Below, piece after piece: positions 1 to 10,811 of a stretch of 64,000 bases of DNA; within the stretch, counting starts at the first letter, position 1; the number at the start of each line of letters is the position of its first letter. The translations under genes and the position numbers were made by a program. The stretch spans positions 96,209,435 to 96,273,434 of the forward strand of contig NC_058338.1 in the NCBI RefSeq assembly GCF_905475395.1. The letters are read 5' to 3'. Source of the stretch: Chrysoperla carnea. Lineage: Eukaryota > Arthropoda > Insecta > Neuroptera > Chrysopidae. The notes beneath the pieces are model-generated. The model was not told where the DNA came from and searched no databases. It saw nothing but the letters and a program-made list of their open reading frames with translations.

Positions 1-359
1 GCAAAGTTATAAAATTTTTAAATGAAATTCAACACTACGCTGATAAATAAAATTTAAATAACTATTACTTAAAAATATTTGGTAGTACTTTCTGGTTTAT
101 CGAAACTATTTGAATTCTTGAATCCTTTGGATGGACGTTTCGCTAAATTATCAGTCATCATACATTTATTCCTTTTCTTTAAAATAAAATTTTAATTTGT
201 TTTTTTTTTTTGTTGCATTCAGTCTTTATATTTTTTTATTACTCAATAAGATTCTCCAAATATTCCAATTACTCCAAAACATCATGTTATTTGACATTAC
301 TTTCACATATTTATGTAATGTATGTAATATTTTCAGTAGATCTTTTCTTCGATTTTTTT
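1..359. other. AT-rich stretch, no gene seen
   Basis: Very AT-rich with T-runs. No open frame with recognisable content and no clear repeat structure on either strand. Confidence 0.5.
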
Positions 360-451
360 GAAGTGAAAACTTCTTTAGCGGCGTTGTACACTTTTTTTGT
401 AATGGGTAAAAAAGTTAAACTCGCGACAGGACACGTGTCCTGATCGAAAAA

Positions 452-545
452 GCGTAAGACTTTGTCACATTCAGTACACCGGCTTTCGTCCGATCACTGA
501 AGTTAAGCAACATTGGGTACAATCAGTACTTGGATGGGTGACCAT
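452..545 (+). rRNA. Degenerate 5S rRNA-like sequence, copy 1
   Basis: The segment follows the animal 5S layout: a GAC...ACACCGG 5' part, TCGTCCGATCACTGAAGTTA, then the internal promoter blocks AGTTAAGCAACATTGGG (A box region) and AGTACTTGGATGGGTGACC (C box region). It diverges right after GGTGACC, so the 3' third (CGCTTGGGAACAC...) is replaced by unrelated AT-rich sequence, and several conserved positions are changed. This is a 3'-truncated pseudogene or a 5S-derived repeat head, not a functional gene. Confidence 0.7.
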
Positions 546-674
546 CCAAGAATATAATTTTTTTTGGTTTTTGTTTTTTATTGAAGTGAAAACTTCTTTA
601 GCGGCGGTGAACACTTTTTTGTAATGGATAAAAAATGTTAAACTTGCGTCAGGACACGTGACCTGATCGAAAAT

Positions 675-774
675 TCGTAAGACCATGTCACAGTCAGTAC
701 ACCGAAGTTAAACAACATTGGACACAGTCAGTACTTGGATGGGTGGCCGCTTGGGAACACTGTGTGCGGTTGCC
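675..774 (+). rRNA. Degenerate 5S rRNA-like sequence, copy 2
   Basis: This copy keeps the 3' part that copy 1 lacks (GGCCGCTTGGGAACACTGTG ending in GGTTGCC). It has lost about 18 nt between ACACC and GAAGTTAAAC, the stretch that reads TTTCGTCCGATCACT in copy 1. The two copies are therefore complementary deletions of the same ancestor. It sits one period downstream of copy 1 and ends at a T-run. The deletion removes part of the conserved core, so a functional 5S RNA is unlikely. Confidence 0.7.
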
Positions 775-779
775 TTTTT
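775..779 (+). terminator. Pol III-type T-run after 5S-like copy 2
   Basis: TTTTT directly follows the GGTTGCC 3' end of the 5S-like sequence, as expected of an RNA polymerase III terminator. Its use is inferred only from position. Confidence 0.4.
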
Positions 780-861
780 ATTAAAAATATAAGTATTTAT
801 TTATTTATTTTTTTTTTGAATTGAAAACTTCTTTAGCGGCATTGTACACTTTTTTGTAATG

Positions 862-1399
862 CGCAATAAATAACAGCGCAATAAATAAATATTGTATTCT
901 ACCACAAAAATGATAGTACTTTTATACTGATAATTAAAGCAATTCGTGGAAAATTATTACCCAACCATTCCAAAATATCAAAAATGCACAACGTTAATAT
1001 TCAAGTTTTCACTTCTGCCGGCACTCCCGGAGTGCAATCCGTATTTTTTTTTATCCGTATGTATGTCATCGTCGTTTGTTTTGATTTACAGTTTAATAAA
1101 GATGGGTTTTGTTGTATTTCTCATTAATTTAAAATAAAAATGAATTGAAAATTTTCACAGCGGATAATAACATGGATCCTGGTTTACAACATGATGTTTT
1201 AAACAAATAAACGTTTGTTGAGGAACAATTAAATAAAAAATATTTGTCAATACTTGAAGTATAATTGTATTAGAGAAATATATATTTTATATGATACCAT
1301 TCACGAGCTATTACAAAGTTATACTTTTAGCTAGTTTGTACTTATATGTATATGTCAAATAAATATATAATAATTAAAAAAAAAAAAAAAATATTGATA
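862..1399. other. AT-rich non-coding stretch
   Basis: No convincing gene. An A-run near 1376-1391 preceded by AATAAATATATAATAATT looks like the A-tail of a retroposed sequence, but no body is recognised upstream. Confidence 0.4.
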
Positions 1400-2780
1400 T
1401 TGTACTCCGAAGCTGTTCGACTTGAAGTGTCAGCAATCATGAGACTATCACTACAAATAGATTCGACAGGTGTCCATCAATTTGTTCATGACAACGCAGA
1501 TTTCAACACTCGTACATTGGATGGATAATACCTTCCATACAATGGGAGGAATACATTTAATTACCCCTAGAGAAGCTATTGCCCCAGATCAAACAATCGT
1601 CCGAGTAAAGAAAACAATACCAGCTCATCTATTTGATGAGATGGGAGCTGTTTTCTTGAAATATTTTTCAAAAGCAGGTGCTGTTGGCTTGAAGAATATC
1701 AATATTGAGGATCTTAAACACCTATTTGTTTCACCTGATATCATCACACCTTCTTTGAAAGACCTGATTTGGCTTTATGGAAAGTGGAAAGATGTGGGAT
1801 ACCAGGATGGAGTGGTTTTATGAAACAAATCACTAGTGGCATTCCCTTTGACAGAACCTATGTAGCTTGTCTGCCATTCTTCATTTAAATTCTTCGTCAT
1901 CTGATTACAATACAGTATATACAGCATTACTGACTTCGATACAACAGAGCAAATCGATGAAACAACAAGCAACTGTTAACACCTTTGACCAGCCTCTATG
2001 CCTAAAGGCTATATTTATAGTGGCTTGTCAACAAGGAGACCCTGATTTTGATAATGTCATCATTAGAATAGGTGAATTTCACCTCCTTATGTCATTCTTG
2101 AAGACTATAGTTTACCTAATGGATGGTAGTGGGTTGAGAAACTTTTCAATTCAATATATGCACTACACTCAACAGAGAAAATCTTTACGGGACACGCATA
2201 TTCGAGAACTGTTAGAGCACATATGTTGGCCCATGCCAGTCTGGCGAAAATTATATTTGAGACACTGGATATAACCCTAGTCCTTGCAAGAAAAACTTGC
2301 AGATTTTCTGAACGATGAAGACAGATCACACATTTTGTTAGCAAACGAAAAAGTGTGTGTAGAAAAATTAAAAACCAAGTTTTCTGAAAAGCTTCAAGCT
2401 ATAGCTAACCGTGGTGCAACTTCAAAGCTATGGATTCAATACTTCAAAATCCATCTCATCTCAATGCTAAAGGACAACTTTGCTGCAGCTGGTATTCACA
2501 CAAAGCAGGCCCAAGAGGATGCGGATACTATTATTGTCACCATAGCAATGGATCACGCACAGCGGCATAACTGTGTAGTTTTTGTGGATGAAGATGTAGA
2601 TCTGCTGGTGATCATGATTTCTGAAGCCAGGTAAAGGGGCAGTTTCACAACTCATTTTTTCTCATGACTGCCATCCAGACCAATCCATCAGTGACAACAT
2701 ATTGTTTTTGCATGCCATGGGGATGTGACACAACATCAGCCTCGTTCAAAGTCGGGAAAATGAAATTTCTTTAAGCCCGT
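1400..2780 (+). pseudogene. Academ/XPG-type transposon protein, broken copy 1
   Basis: Several frames together encode the same protein family as the minus-strand element at 18.6-22.3 kb. Shared landmarks in order: FVHDNADFNTRTLDGW, NTFHTMGGIHLITP, ILWIYGK-like DLIWLYGKW, SSSSDYNTVYTALL, VNTFDQPLCLKA, IRIGEFHLLMSFL. The nuclease part follows: QAQEDADTIIV, then FVDEDVDLLVIM, then (after a frame slip near 2718) GCDTTSASFKVGKMKF. These match the acidic motifs of XPG/FEN-like 5' nucleases. The middle is shortened: around 2450 a segment like RGATSKLWIQYFK joins straight to sequence just before the nuclease motif, so the RRSD...WS-type block of the other copy is missing. Frame breaks near 1535, 1825, 2275 and 2718. 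It ends where Copia begins. The divergence from the 20-kb copy suggests a different sub-lineage. Confidence 0.75.
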
Positions 2781-3770
2781 TTGAATATGTTAATTGAATC
2801 ATTTTTCCAAGCCAGACGGGACGACAAAGAAGATATTACTGTTCATGTAGCTAAACTGCAGAAGTTATTTGTCGGCTTAAATACTGAATTAGAAAATCAT
2901 AATGAAAATAAACTATCTGAAAGGATATTGAATGGAAGAATATTGTCAACCTTAGGAAAATAGTACAATAATTTCAAGGACTTGTGAGATAGAATCCCTA
3001 CAGATCAGCAGAAATTAAATCTACTTATTGAAAAACTTTGTTCTATCGAAGCACGTGAATTATCGAATAAAACTGAAGTAAATGAAGTAGCTTTTTTGGC
3101 AAAAGACACTAAAGTTAAGAATGAATCAGGTGTTAAGAAGAATGTAAATTCTGAAAAACTTGCTCGTGCAAAACAAAAGTTTCCCTGCAACAAATGTGGA
3201 AAAATTGGTCACTGGGCAGCAGAATGTTCTTCAAAAACTTTCAAAATGAGTACAAATGGTAATGAAAGGTCTAAAACTGAATCCAAAGGTAAAACTACTG
3301 CTTTTATAGCCTATAGTTTGAAAGCCAATTGTGAAAATAGCATTGCAGCTGATTATTGGTGCTGTGATAGCGGTGCTTCAAAGCACATTTCTCCAAATAA
3401 ACATCATTTTGTATCATTTACTAATTTTTGTACTTCTGAGAAAATATGTCTTGGTAAAAAAGATGCTGTAATGTTAGCATATGGCCATGGTACTGTAAAT
3501 GTTGAAATATACATCAATAATGAATGGGAAAATGCAAAATTAGAAGATGTTTGGTATGTACCTGATGCAAGTATTAATCTATTCTCAGTGAAAGCAGCGG
3601 CCAGTAAGGGTTTCAAAACAATACTAGATGAAGAAACAGTTGAGATAGTAAGAAAGAAAAATCAAAAATTAGTTGCAACAGGGTATTTAAGTAAAGAATT
3701 GTATATCCCGAACATGCATTCGGTAGACTTAACATCGGCTGCACAAGTAAATCTTTCAAAACAAATGATA
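2781..3770 (+). pseudogene. gag: Copia gag with CCHC knuckle and protease
   Basis: One frame covers gag and protease but is cut by stops at 2961-2963 (TAG) and about 2985 (TGA). It begins in the gag helical region (ARRDDKEDITVHVAKLQKLF) and continues through DQQKLNLLIEKL. The zinc knuckle is CNKCGKIGHWAAEC. Next comes the aspartic protease active site, YWCCDSGASKHIS, with the usual D-S-G-A. Downstream VWYVPDASINLFSV matches the conserved Copia protease segment. The frame is lost near 3765, just before the GAG-pre-integrase zinc region. The true N-terminus is missing. Confidence 0.85.
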
Positions 3771-4945
3771 CCTTACAGCTGTTTCATGAACGTTTTGCTC
3801 ATCAGAATAAACGATACGTTAAACAAATACTACGACGTATGAATATTGATATTGCTGATGAGAAAGAAGATCTTTGTGATGGATTTGCTCTGGGAAAAAT
3901 GCACCGGCTACCCTTTAAGAAGAGGCCTAGTCAATCTGAAGAAACGGCAGAATTGATTCATGCTGATGTTAATGAACCGATGAAAACAACATCTTTAGGT
4001 GGATCGCGATATTATGTATGTTTTAAAGATGACTTCAGTAAATATAGAAGAATATTTTTTCTGAAAAAGAAGAATTCTCGCTCTTGAACAATTTCTAAAT
4101 GAAGCTGCAACAAATGGACATACAGTAAAAAAATTTCGATGCGATGGTGGAGGTGAATTTATAAATAAAGAAGTTGTTAATCTGTTAAGTCGAAGAGGAA
4201 TTGAACACATCATCTCACCACCTTACACTCCCAAGCAAAATGGCACAGCGGAACGAGAAAATAGGACTACAGTAGAAGCTGCTCGATCTATGCTTAGTGC
4301 AAGCAAACTACCACAATACTTATGGGCTGAAGCGTGTAACACCGCGATATACATTTTAAATCGTACAGGAAGAACTAAAGTTGCAAATAAGTTTCCACAT
4401 GAGCTCTGGTATAAACGAAAAGTTAGGAATCTAAACCATCTACGAGTATTTGGTACCGGTTGTTATGTACATATTCCGAAGCAATTTAGATCAAAGTTTG
4501 ATAATAAATCAGTTTTTGGGCATATGGTTGGATATGTTAATGACAAAGATGGGTATAGAGTATGGATTCCATCAAAAGGAAAAATAATTTGTAGTCATGA
4601 TGTATTGTTTAAGTCTGACAAAATGTGCAATATACAACCAAATGCAGAAGTTGTTAGCTATGTAGATGAAAAAGATGATGAAAGTGTAATTGAAAATCAA
4701 TTCGACACACCAGATAAAGACACTAATTCACTGAATGAAAGCATCAATGAAGAGATTGATATAAACGACAACAATGAAGTCAATAATTTTCCAGAAGAAG
4801 CAGTCAATGAAACACGACGAAGTACTCGTGAGAGAAAACAACCAGATTGGATGAAGTCAGGTGATTTTATCGTGATGTTATCGAATTTACCTAAAGAAAA
4901 TGATGATAACCCAAAACCGTACAACGAAGCTATGAATCTTACAAG
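3771..4945 (+). pseudogene. Copia integrase
   Basis: The GAG-pre-integrase segment LFHERFAHQNKRYVKQIL keeps the H-H half of the HHCC zinc motif. The catalytic core shows the first Asp in ELIHADVNEPM, the second in KKFRCDGGGEFINKE and the Glu in NGTAERENRT, so the D-D-E triad is readable. WAEACNTAIYILNRT and LRVFGTGCYVHIPK are typical Copia integrase C-terminal blocks, followed by an acidic linker. Frame changes near 3765, 4085 and 4948 break it. Confidence 0.88.
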
Positions 4946-6395
4946 AAAATGAAACCTGGGATCTTGTACAGCGACCTGCAAATGTAAATGTAATTAAAAA
5001 TCGTTGGGTTTTCAGAGTAAAGCCTCCAATCAATGGAGAAAGTCGGTACAAAGCAAGATTAGTAGCAAAGGGCTATGTACAAAAATATGGAATTGACTAT
5101 GATGAAACTTTTAGTCCAGTTGCTCGCTATGACTCCATAAGAACACTTTTGGCTATTGCTGCAATAAAAGGAATGAAAATGAAGCAATTTGACGTTAAAA
5201 CAGTTTTTTGTATGGTACGCTTCAGGAGGAAGTCTATTTGGAACAGCCTGAAGGATTTGAGGATGGTACTGATCGAGTGTGCCAATTGAAGAAGAGTCTC
5301 TATGGTTTAAAGCAGGCCTCACGTTGTTGGAATAAGCGCTTTATAAAATTTATGAAAGAAACAGGTTTTAAAACTAGTACAGCTGATCCTTGTGTTTTTT
5401 ATAGAATTAATCAAGGAAAAACTCTATATGCTGCTATTTACGTTGATGACGGCTTACTATTTGGAACTGATGAACAAGAAATCAAAAGTTTCTTTAAACT
5501 TTTAGAGACTGAATTCAAGATTACGACTGGTTCTTTGGAAAACTTTCTAGGTATGCAAATTCGATACGATGGTGATGGATCAATCAGTATTAACCAAGAA
5601 GAATATAAAAATAAAATATTGAAACGTTTTGGGATGTATGAGGCCAACGCAGTATCAACTGCCATTGGTAAAGAAGAAGTGGAAGATAGTCCGAATGTAA
5701 AAGGAAAAGTTCCTTATCGTGAAGCAGTCGGAAGTCTTATGTATCTAACTACTGCAACTCGCCCAGACATCGCATTTAGTGTCAATAAAGCAGCACGTGC
5801 AATGGAAAATCCTACTGAAAAAGATTGGAGTAATGTAAAACGTATTTTTAAATATTTGAAAGGAACTAGTAGTTATTGCATAAGGTACAGAAATGATGAA
5901 AAATCACTAAAAATATACAATGATGCTGATTTTGAAGGTGATACCGCGTCACGTAGATCAACAACTGGAGTTGTTGTAGTATTAGCTGGAGGAGCAATTT
6001 CCTGTACTAGTCAACTTCAAAGAACAGTTTCTCTTTCGACTACTGAAGCTGAAATGATAGCTGCAAGTAAAGGAGCAAAAGAATTAATATGGAGAAAAAT
6101 ATGGAGAAACGATTATTAACAGGACTATTGTGTCTTAGTCAACTTCCAACACTGTATGTGGATAATGCAAGTGCAATAAAACTTGCAAAGAACCCTGAAT
6201 ATCATAAAAGATCAAAGTATATTGACATAAGATATTTTTATGTACGAGAAAAATATCTAAATGGAGAGCTAAAATTGGAGCATATCGATGGACAAAAGCA
6301 GCTTGCAGACTTGTTCACCAAGCCATTGGATAAAAATAGATTTAACTATCTTCGTTCCAGTATTGGAGTGCTGGAATTATCAGCTAAAGTCTAGC
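4946..6395 (+). pseudogene. pol: Copia reverse transcriptase and RNase H
   Basis: RT starts with ETWDLVQRPANVN and NRWVFRVKPP. It runs through YKARLVAKGYVQKYGIDYD, FSPVARYDSIRTLLAIAA and FDVKT (first catalytic Asp), and carries YVDDGLLFG (the YVDD box). A frameshift lies in the T-run near 5205, within the FLYGTL block. RNase H is recognised by YNDADFEGDTASRRSTTG, SLSTTEAEMIAAS and LYVDNASAIKLAKNP, ending with HIDGQKQLADLFTKPL. The last frameshift, near 6095, coincides with a short tandem duplication of ATATGGAGAAA. The stop is at 6392-6394. Confidence 0.9.
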
Positions 6396-6402
6396 ATGTA
6401 GT

Positions 6403-6415
6403 GTTTTGGAGGAAG
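6403..6415 (+). promoter_or_regulatory. Polypurine tract of the Copia element
   Basis: GTTTTGGAGGAAG lies eight bases after the pol stop and immediately before TGTTG, the usual start of an LTR. It would prime plus-strand synthesis. Confidence 0.6.
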
Positions 6416-6627
6416 TGTTGTAGTAAAAACACTACATGAGTGCTGCCACCTTCAGCACAAAAGTTAAAGTTTTTTTATGTGTGTTAAAATTTTCAAGTAG
6501 TCAGTAGTCAGTAAGAAAAGACATGCTTTTATGTAACGTTTTGTTTTCTTTTTGTAATTTTAAATAAATAATTATTAAACTAAATACATATTTTATAGTT
6601 CTTTGTCAATAGCAAAAATCTATTACA
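6416..6627 (+). repeat. Candidate Copia 3' LTR
   Basis: Starts TGTTGTAGTAAAAACACTAC directly after the polypurine tract and contains AAATAAATAATTATT-type poly(A)-signal sequence. The end at ...CTATTACA (TG...CA form) is a guess, because no 5' LTR is present to align against. Confidence 0.45.
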
Positions 6628-7780
6628 TATTAGGTCATAAATACTGAATTTTGCTGAAATTTGCCTAATTAACCTATCAAATAATATTCACCTACATAAA
6701 ATACTAATGATGATTTCTGCTATTTTTTTAAAATACTAATTCCTCGCATATTACGCATCTTTTGCGTGGAAACCATACGACGAACGAAAAAATGTTAAGA
6801 GACATAATTATAGGAAATCTTCTTTATTTTACTGCATAAACACTTTTTGCATAAATTGCTTGCTTTGCAAGTTATGAGCTGAAAACCCCTAAAAAACATG
6901 ATTTTTAGTGTTTTTTTGATGATTTCTCATGTTTGTCGAGCAAATTTTTGTCGGACAACTTCAGATTCGTGTTCAGCACATCAAAAAACATAGAATAAAC
7001 CAATCAAAACAATTACACCCAAACTTTCCACTTCAAACTACCGTTTTATTGGGCTATACACAGATAACAGATAGGTCCTTCTCTCATAAAATCAAGGAGA
7101 AATTTAAAAACTGGACTTTTAAATTCTTATTAATTAATTATAATCCTTTTTAATCCATTTTTCGTCGTTTGTTCGTCATTGTTTGATCATTAAAATTATT
7201 TGTTCGATCGTTGTTTATTTATTATTTATCAATTATTTGTCATTAAGTTAGCCCCCCCCCATACTATTGATTTCCACTTGTTACCTCTTTAATCAATGTA
7301 TTTTAACGAGTTTTTGATTGTTCGTTCAATATTTGCAATTGTTGGATCACAAATTTTCCACTTCAATTTTTAATTAATTATGTAATTTTTTCATCAATTC
7401 AATTGCGAACGCTTTCCTCCTTTTTGTTGCACACGCGCAAGTTGTTTAATAGTTTATTAACGTATTATTTGTCTTTATGTCTCATTGTTATATTTCCAAG
7501 AATTCATTAACGTATTTATACTTTCTCTGAAAAATATTATAATTGAGATAATTATTTGAAATAAATACTTGTTGTGGTGGAAAATTAGTAAAATTAAAAA
7601 TTAAGTCTGAAAATTCATTATTTGGCAAGATTAAAGTATATAATAATATTCATTGTTTGTTTTATTTAAACTGATAAACGTTTATTTATTATTTTATTTT
7701 ATTATAGGAAATTTTAATTCAATTTTTTTTATTGGCACCGGTATCAAAAGTATCTGTTGAGTTAGCTGTTCGAGTTCTAA
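6628..7780. other. AT-rich non-coding stretch
   Basis: No recognisable coding sequence. Holds a C8 run at about 7252 and a T/A-rich repeat-like stretch with CGTTTGTTCGT repetition near 7160-7210. Whether the 3' half of the Academ-type copy continues here after the Copia insertion cannot be seen by eye. Confidence 0.4.
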
Positions 7781-7799
7781 AAAAATATATCCAATATTT

Positions 7800-8795
7800 C
7801 ACAAATGGATTACAACCATGGAGTTCGGAAGTTTGGGGACAAATAGAAAAGGATTCGGAACTTTAAGGAAAATGGAATATAAATTGTGTACGGACTAACG
7901 TAAGAGAAAACCGAAGAAATATCCTAACCATTGCACGTGAAGAATATGGATTACATATCAGCGTAAAAATTCAATTAAATTGTATGGAAAATAATGATCA
8001 CATCTCCGACATAACAAAGAATGATTCAATTAGTGATAGCGATTCAAATGATGAAGATGGTGAAAATAAAGGAGAAACAACTTATATCGAAAATCAAAAG
8101 TGTGATGATACATGTGAAATTTTTGTAATAAAGATTTCCAGAGCACTATGGAATGATATCACGAGTAAAGAATCGCTTATTTACAAAGGCCGTAAGTACG
8201 TTGGATTAAATGCGCATATTTGGTCGAACAAAATTTCACTGCTTTTGTTTTCAAAAGAGGAAAAATAATGGAAAATGGTAAAAACTATGCGGTAATGGAA
8301 GGCCACTATAAAGCTAATACTTGCAAGAATTTCGTGAAGGGAATCATTAAAGATCACCCCGGAGATGCAGGTAAAGTATTTATTCAAATGTATTGTCGTG
8401 ATACTCGGTTTGGATTCCATCATGACGTTGAAAGACCACTCAAAGGGGTTGAAAGGCATGCATCACAAGAAGAATTATTATTATTATATAAGAGCTTCTG
8501 CTTGGAGAAAAAAAAAAAGCAAAAATTATTTTGGAACCGGGAGATTCTAGATCACCGCTTTTATACGATTCAAATATTCTTCATCAAGCAAAAAAGGAAG
8601 CGAGTGATAAAACATTTAGCATTAATTTGGATGATAGACGTGATATTATACTAGCGATAAGAAAAATGAATATAGATCCGTCCTTTGTCAACTCTATTTT
8701 GGCTTTTGTTGAAATGCCACTCTATGTTTTTTATGCAACGCCTACACAATTCCATACATACCCTGAATATCAGCGAACTCACCGACAATATTCAA
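7800..8795 (+). pseudogene. Fragment of an unrecognised transposon-like protein
   Basis: Three overlapping frames read as one protein. Pieces in order: TNVRENRRNILTIAREEYG upstream of the ATG at 7984; an acidic stretch SDSDSNDEDGENKGE; WNDITSKESLIYKGRKYVG; FKRGKIMENGKNYAVMEGHY; KANTCKNFVKGIIKDHP; HHDVERPLKGVERHA; ASAWRKKKSKN; and a last part with NIDPSFVNSILAF and VFYATPTQFHTYPEY. The layout (Cys-spaced segment, then a basic RPLKGVERHA block, then a ...PSFV... segment) resembles uncharacterised multi-copy insect proteins thought to be transposase-derived; I cannot name the family. The frame shifts at about 8225 and 8515 (the latter in an A-run). It is truncated at its 3' end by the LINE that follows. 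Confidence 0.45.
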
Positions 8796-8809
8796 GTGTA
8801 TAGATGCGA

Positions 8810-10735
8810 CTGGTGGCGTTGTAAAAAAACTGAAAAGTCTTGACACAAATCAATTCCTCGACAATCAAGTGCTAAAAAACGAAAACCTTCGCGTATATGT
8901 CCCACCCACTGTGTCACTCGAGTGGGTGTTGTCAAAGATATCGATGAGAATATTGATGAACAAACATTGCTTGAACATATTAAGAACAATAAAAATACTA
9001 ACATCCTAAAAATTCATCGTATGTCAAGGAAAATTACAACTTCCGAAGGCGAAACATCCTACAAACCATCTACGACTATCAAAGTCACCTTTGACGGCAC
9101 AATACTCCCCGACTATATCACCCTGTTTTACTGTTCCCGCTCTGTAGAAATGTACACCTTTCCCGTGACGGACGTACTCTAAAACTGCTAACACAACATC
9201 TGCCGCTCCTATTCTCAAGAGACGTAAAGAAGTTTCCGCCTCCAGTACAAGCCCTATTGCGGCCTAAATTAACAACCATCTGAATAGCCCTAATGGTAGG
9301 TCTAACTCACTCATATCTTATAATTTCCCATCATCCTCTACTTCTAATTTACCCTCACCGAAATCTCTTAAGGGTATTTTTACCCCGGAGAGATTCTACA
9401 CTTTTAGAAGACTTCAAGCAATAATCAGGCGTCTATTTGAAGAGAAAAAGTGAAATTCCTAGAAGATTTTATGTGAAAGTCTATCCAGGAATCAATCCAA
9501 AGAGATCTGGAATAAGGTCAAGATGTATAGAAGCGCAATAACCCTTATCCCCTTACTCCTGATAATCAAACCTGGCCCCTAGTCTCCCTACAAAACTTAA
9601 CTGCGGATTTTGTTCCAATCCCTATAGAAATCCCATTGATCCAGAAAGATCATCCATTGGATTGTCCGTTTGAAACCTATGAATTAGAGGAAGTCTTGTC
9701 TGGTATGCTGGATTCGTCCCCTGGCCCTTATATTTCTTATAGCATGTTGATAAACATATCTGACAACGCCAAAACATCATTTCTGTCAGCACTTAATCAA
9801 CTGTTTATGCATTCATCTATTCCAAACAAATGGAGACACGCAATGATCGTTCCAATCCTGATACCTAATAAAGATCCTAATACACATCAATCCTATCGAC
9901 CAATTGCGTTAGCCTCGTGTGTATCGAGAATTATGGAACACCTGGTAAAAAATAGGTTAGAGTGGTGGTGTGAATACAACAACATAATCCTACCGTACTC
10001 ACGAGGCTTTCGTAGGAAATCGTCTACCCTAGATAACCTCTCTATACTCATGACTGATGTTCAGATTGCTCTTTCCGAAAATGGATACCTAGTTTGTCGC
10101 TTTATAGACGTGAAAGGAGCGTTTGACAATGTTGACATAAATATACTTATCAACATACTCATGTCTTTGTCTGCTCCTTCTAAACTAACATCATATATAT
10201 ATAATTTTCTAAAATATCGTTATCTCACTGTTAAGTCCCAAAATCATTTGTCCGGCCCTAGAACTGCATTCTTAGGCTTGCCACAGGGTGTAGTTTTAAG
10301 CCCCCTCCTTTTCAATACCTATACCACTGGTTTACAATTTCAAAAAGTTCAGCCATTGTTTTCACTGGGCATAGGTGCAATGTTGAATCCATTCCTTTTC
10401 TCAATTCATTTATCACCTGTCAAGCATTCTCGAAATTCCTAGGAGTCATTTTGGATGAAAAACTGAAATGGAGTTCACATGTCGACCATATTGTAAGTAA
10501 ATGTACTCCACGAATCAATATCCTTCGTGTTCTCAACAAAGTTTGGGAGCCGGCCAAAGTACACTGGTTACAATATATAGACAAACCATTGGGAGTTTCA
10601 TCGATTATGGTTCCTTTCTATTATGCCCATCATCTAACTCACGGTCTTCAAAGCTAGATAAAGTCCAATTCCAATCCTTACGCATTGCCTTTGGACAAAT
10701 GCACTCCTACCCCACTAATTCCCTACTAATTGAGT
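8810..10735 (+). mobile_element. LINE copy 1, internally deleted
   Basis: Nearly the same sequence as the LINE at 13.2-17.9 kb, with large internal gaps. The ORF1 part (VGVVKDIDENIDEQTLLEHI) lacks the whole CCHC region (equivalent to 13893-14268). The join near 9367 skips the end of ORF1 and the endonuclease (equivalent to 14457-15463). In ORF2 the segment equal to 16426-16533 is missing, which removes the YADD box. Remaining RT blocks: VCRFIDVKGAFDNVDINILI and FLGLPQGVVLSPLLFNTYTT. The copy stops abruptly at GCACTCCTACCCCACTAATT...AATTGAG near 10735, before RNase H. It is inactive. Confidence 0.85.
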
Positions 10736-10811
10736 AATCATTACCTTAAAGGCACAAAATTAATTAACAAATTATAACATTAATACACTGTATATTATTG
10801 GCTCTACATAT

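Larger units (their letters stand above)
360..861 (+). repeat. Three tandem 5S-linked repeat units
   Basis: The module GAAGTGAAAACTTCTTTAGC recurs at 360, 583 and 818 (GAATTG in the third), giving periods of about 223 and 235 bp. In units 1 and 2 it is followed by a GACAGGACACGTG-type stretch and then 5S rRNA-like sequence. Unit 3 is cut off after the module. The arrangement looks like decayed tandem 5S rDNA with its spacer, or a 5S-derived SINE-like repeat in tandem; the sequence alone does not decide between these. Confidence 0.7.
2781..6627 (+). mobile_element. Ty1/Copia LTR retrotransposon, 5'-truncated
   Basis: Domain order gag - CCHC - protease - integrase - reverse transcriptase - RNase H is diagnostic of Copia (integrase before RT). 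A polypurine tract and a candidate 3' LTR follow. I see no 5' LTR or primer binding site: the element starts inside gag, abutting the nuclease end of the Academ-type copy. Two in-frame stops and about five frameshifts make it inactive. Confidence 0.9.

Noticed and set aside
210..443. Open frame of 77 codons at the left edge
   Set aside because: Hydrophobic, AT-driven composition, overlaps the 5S-linked repeat module and has no domain; treated as chance.
1150..1395. Retroposed sequence ending in an A-run
   Set aside because: An A-run and AATAAA-like text are present, but no body, coding part or target duplication could be identified.
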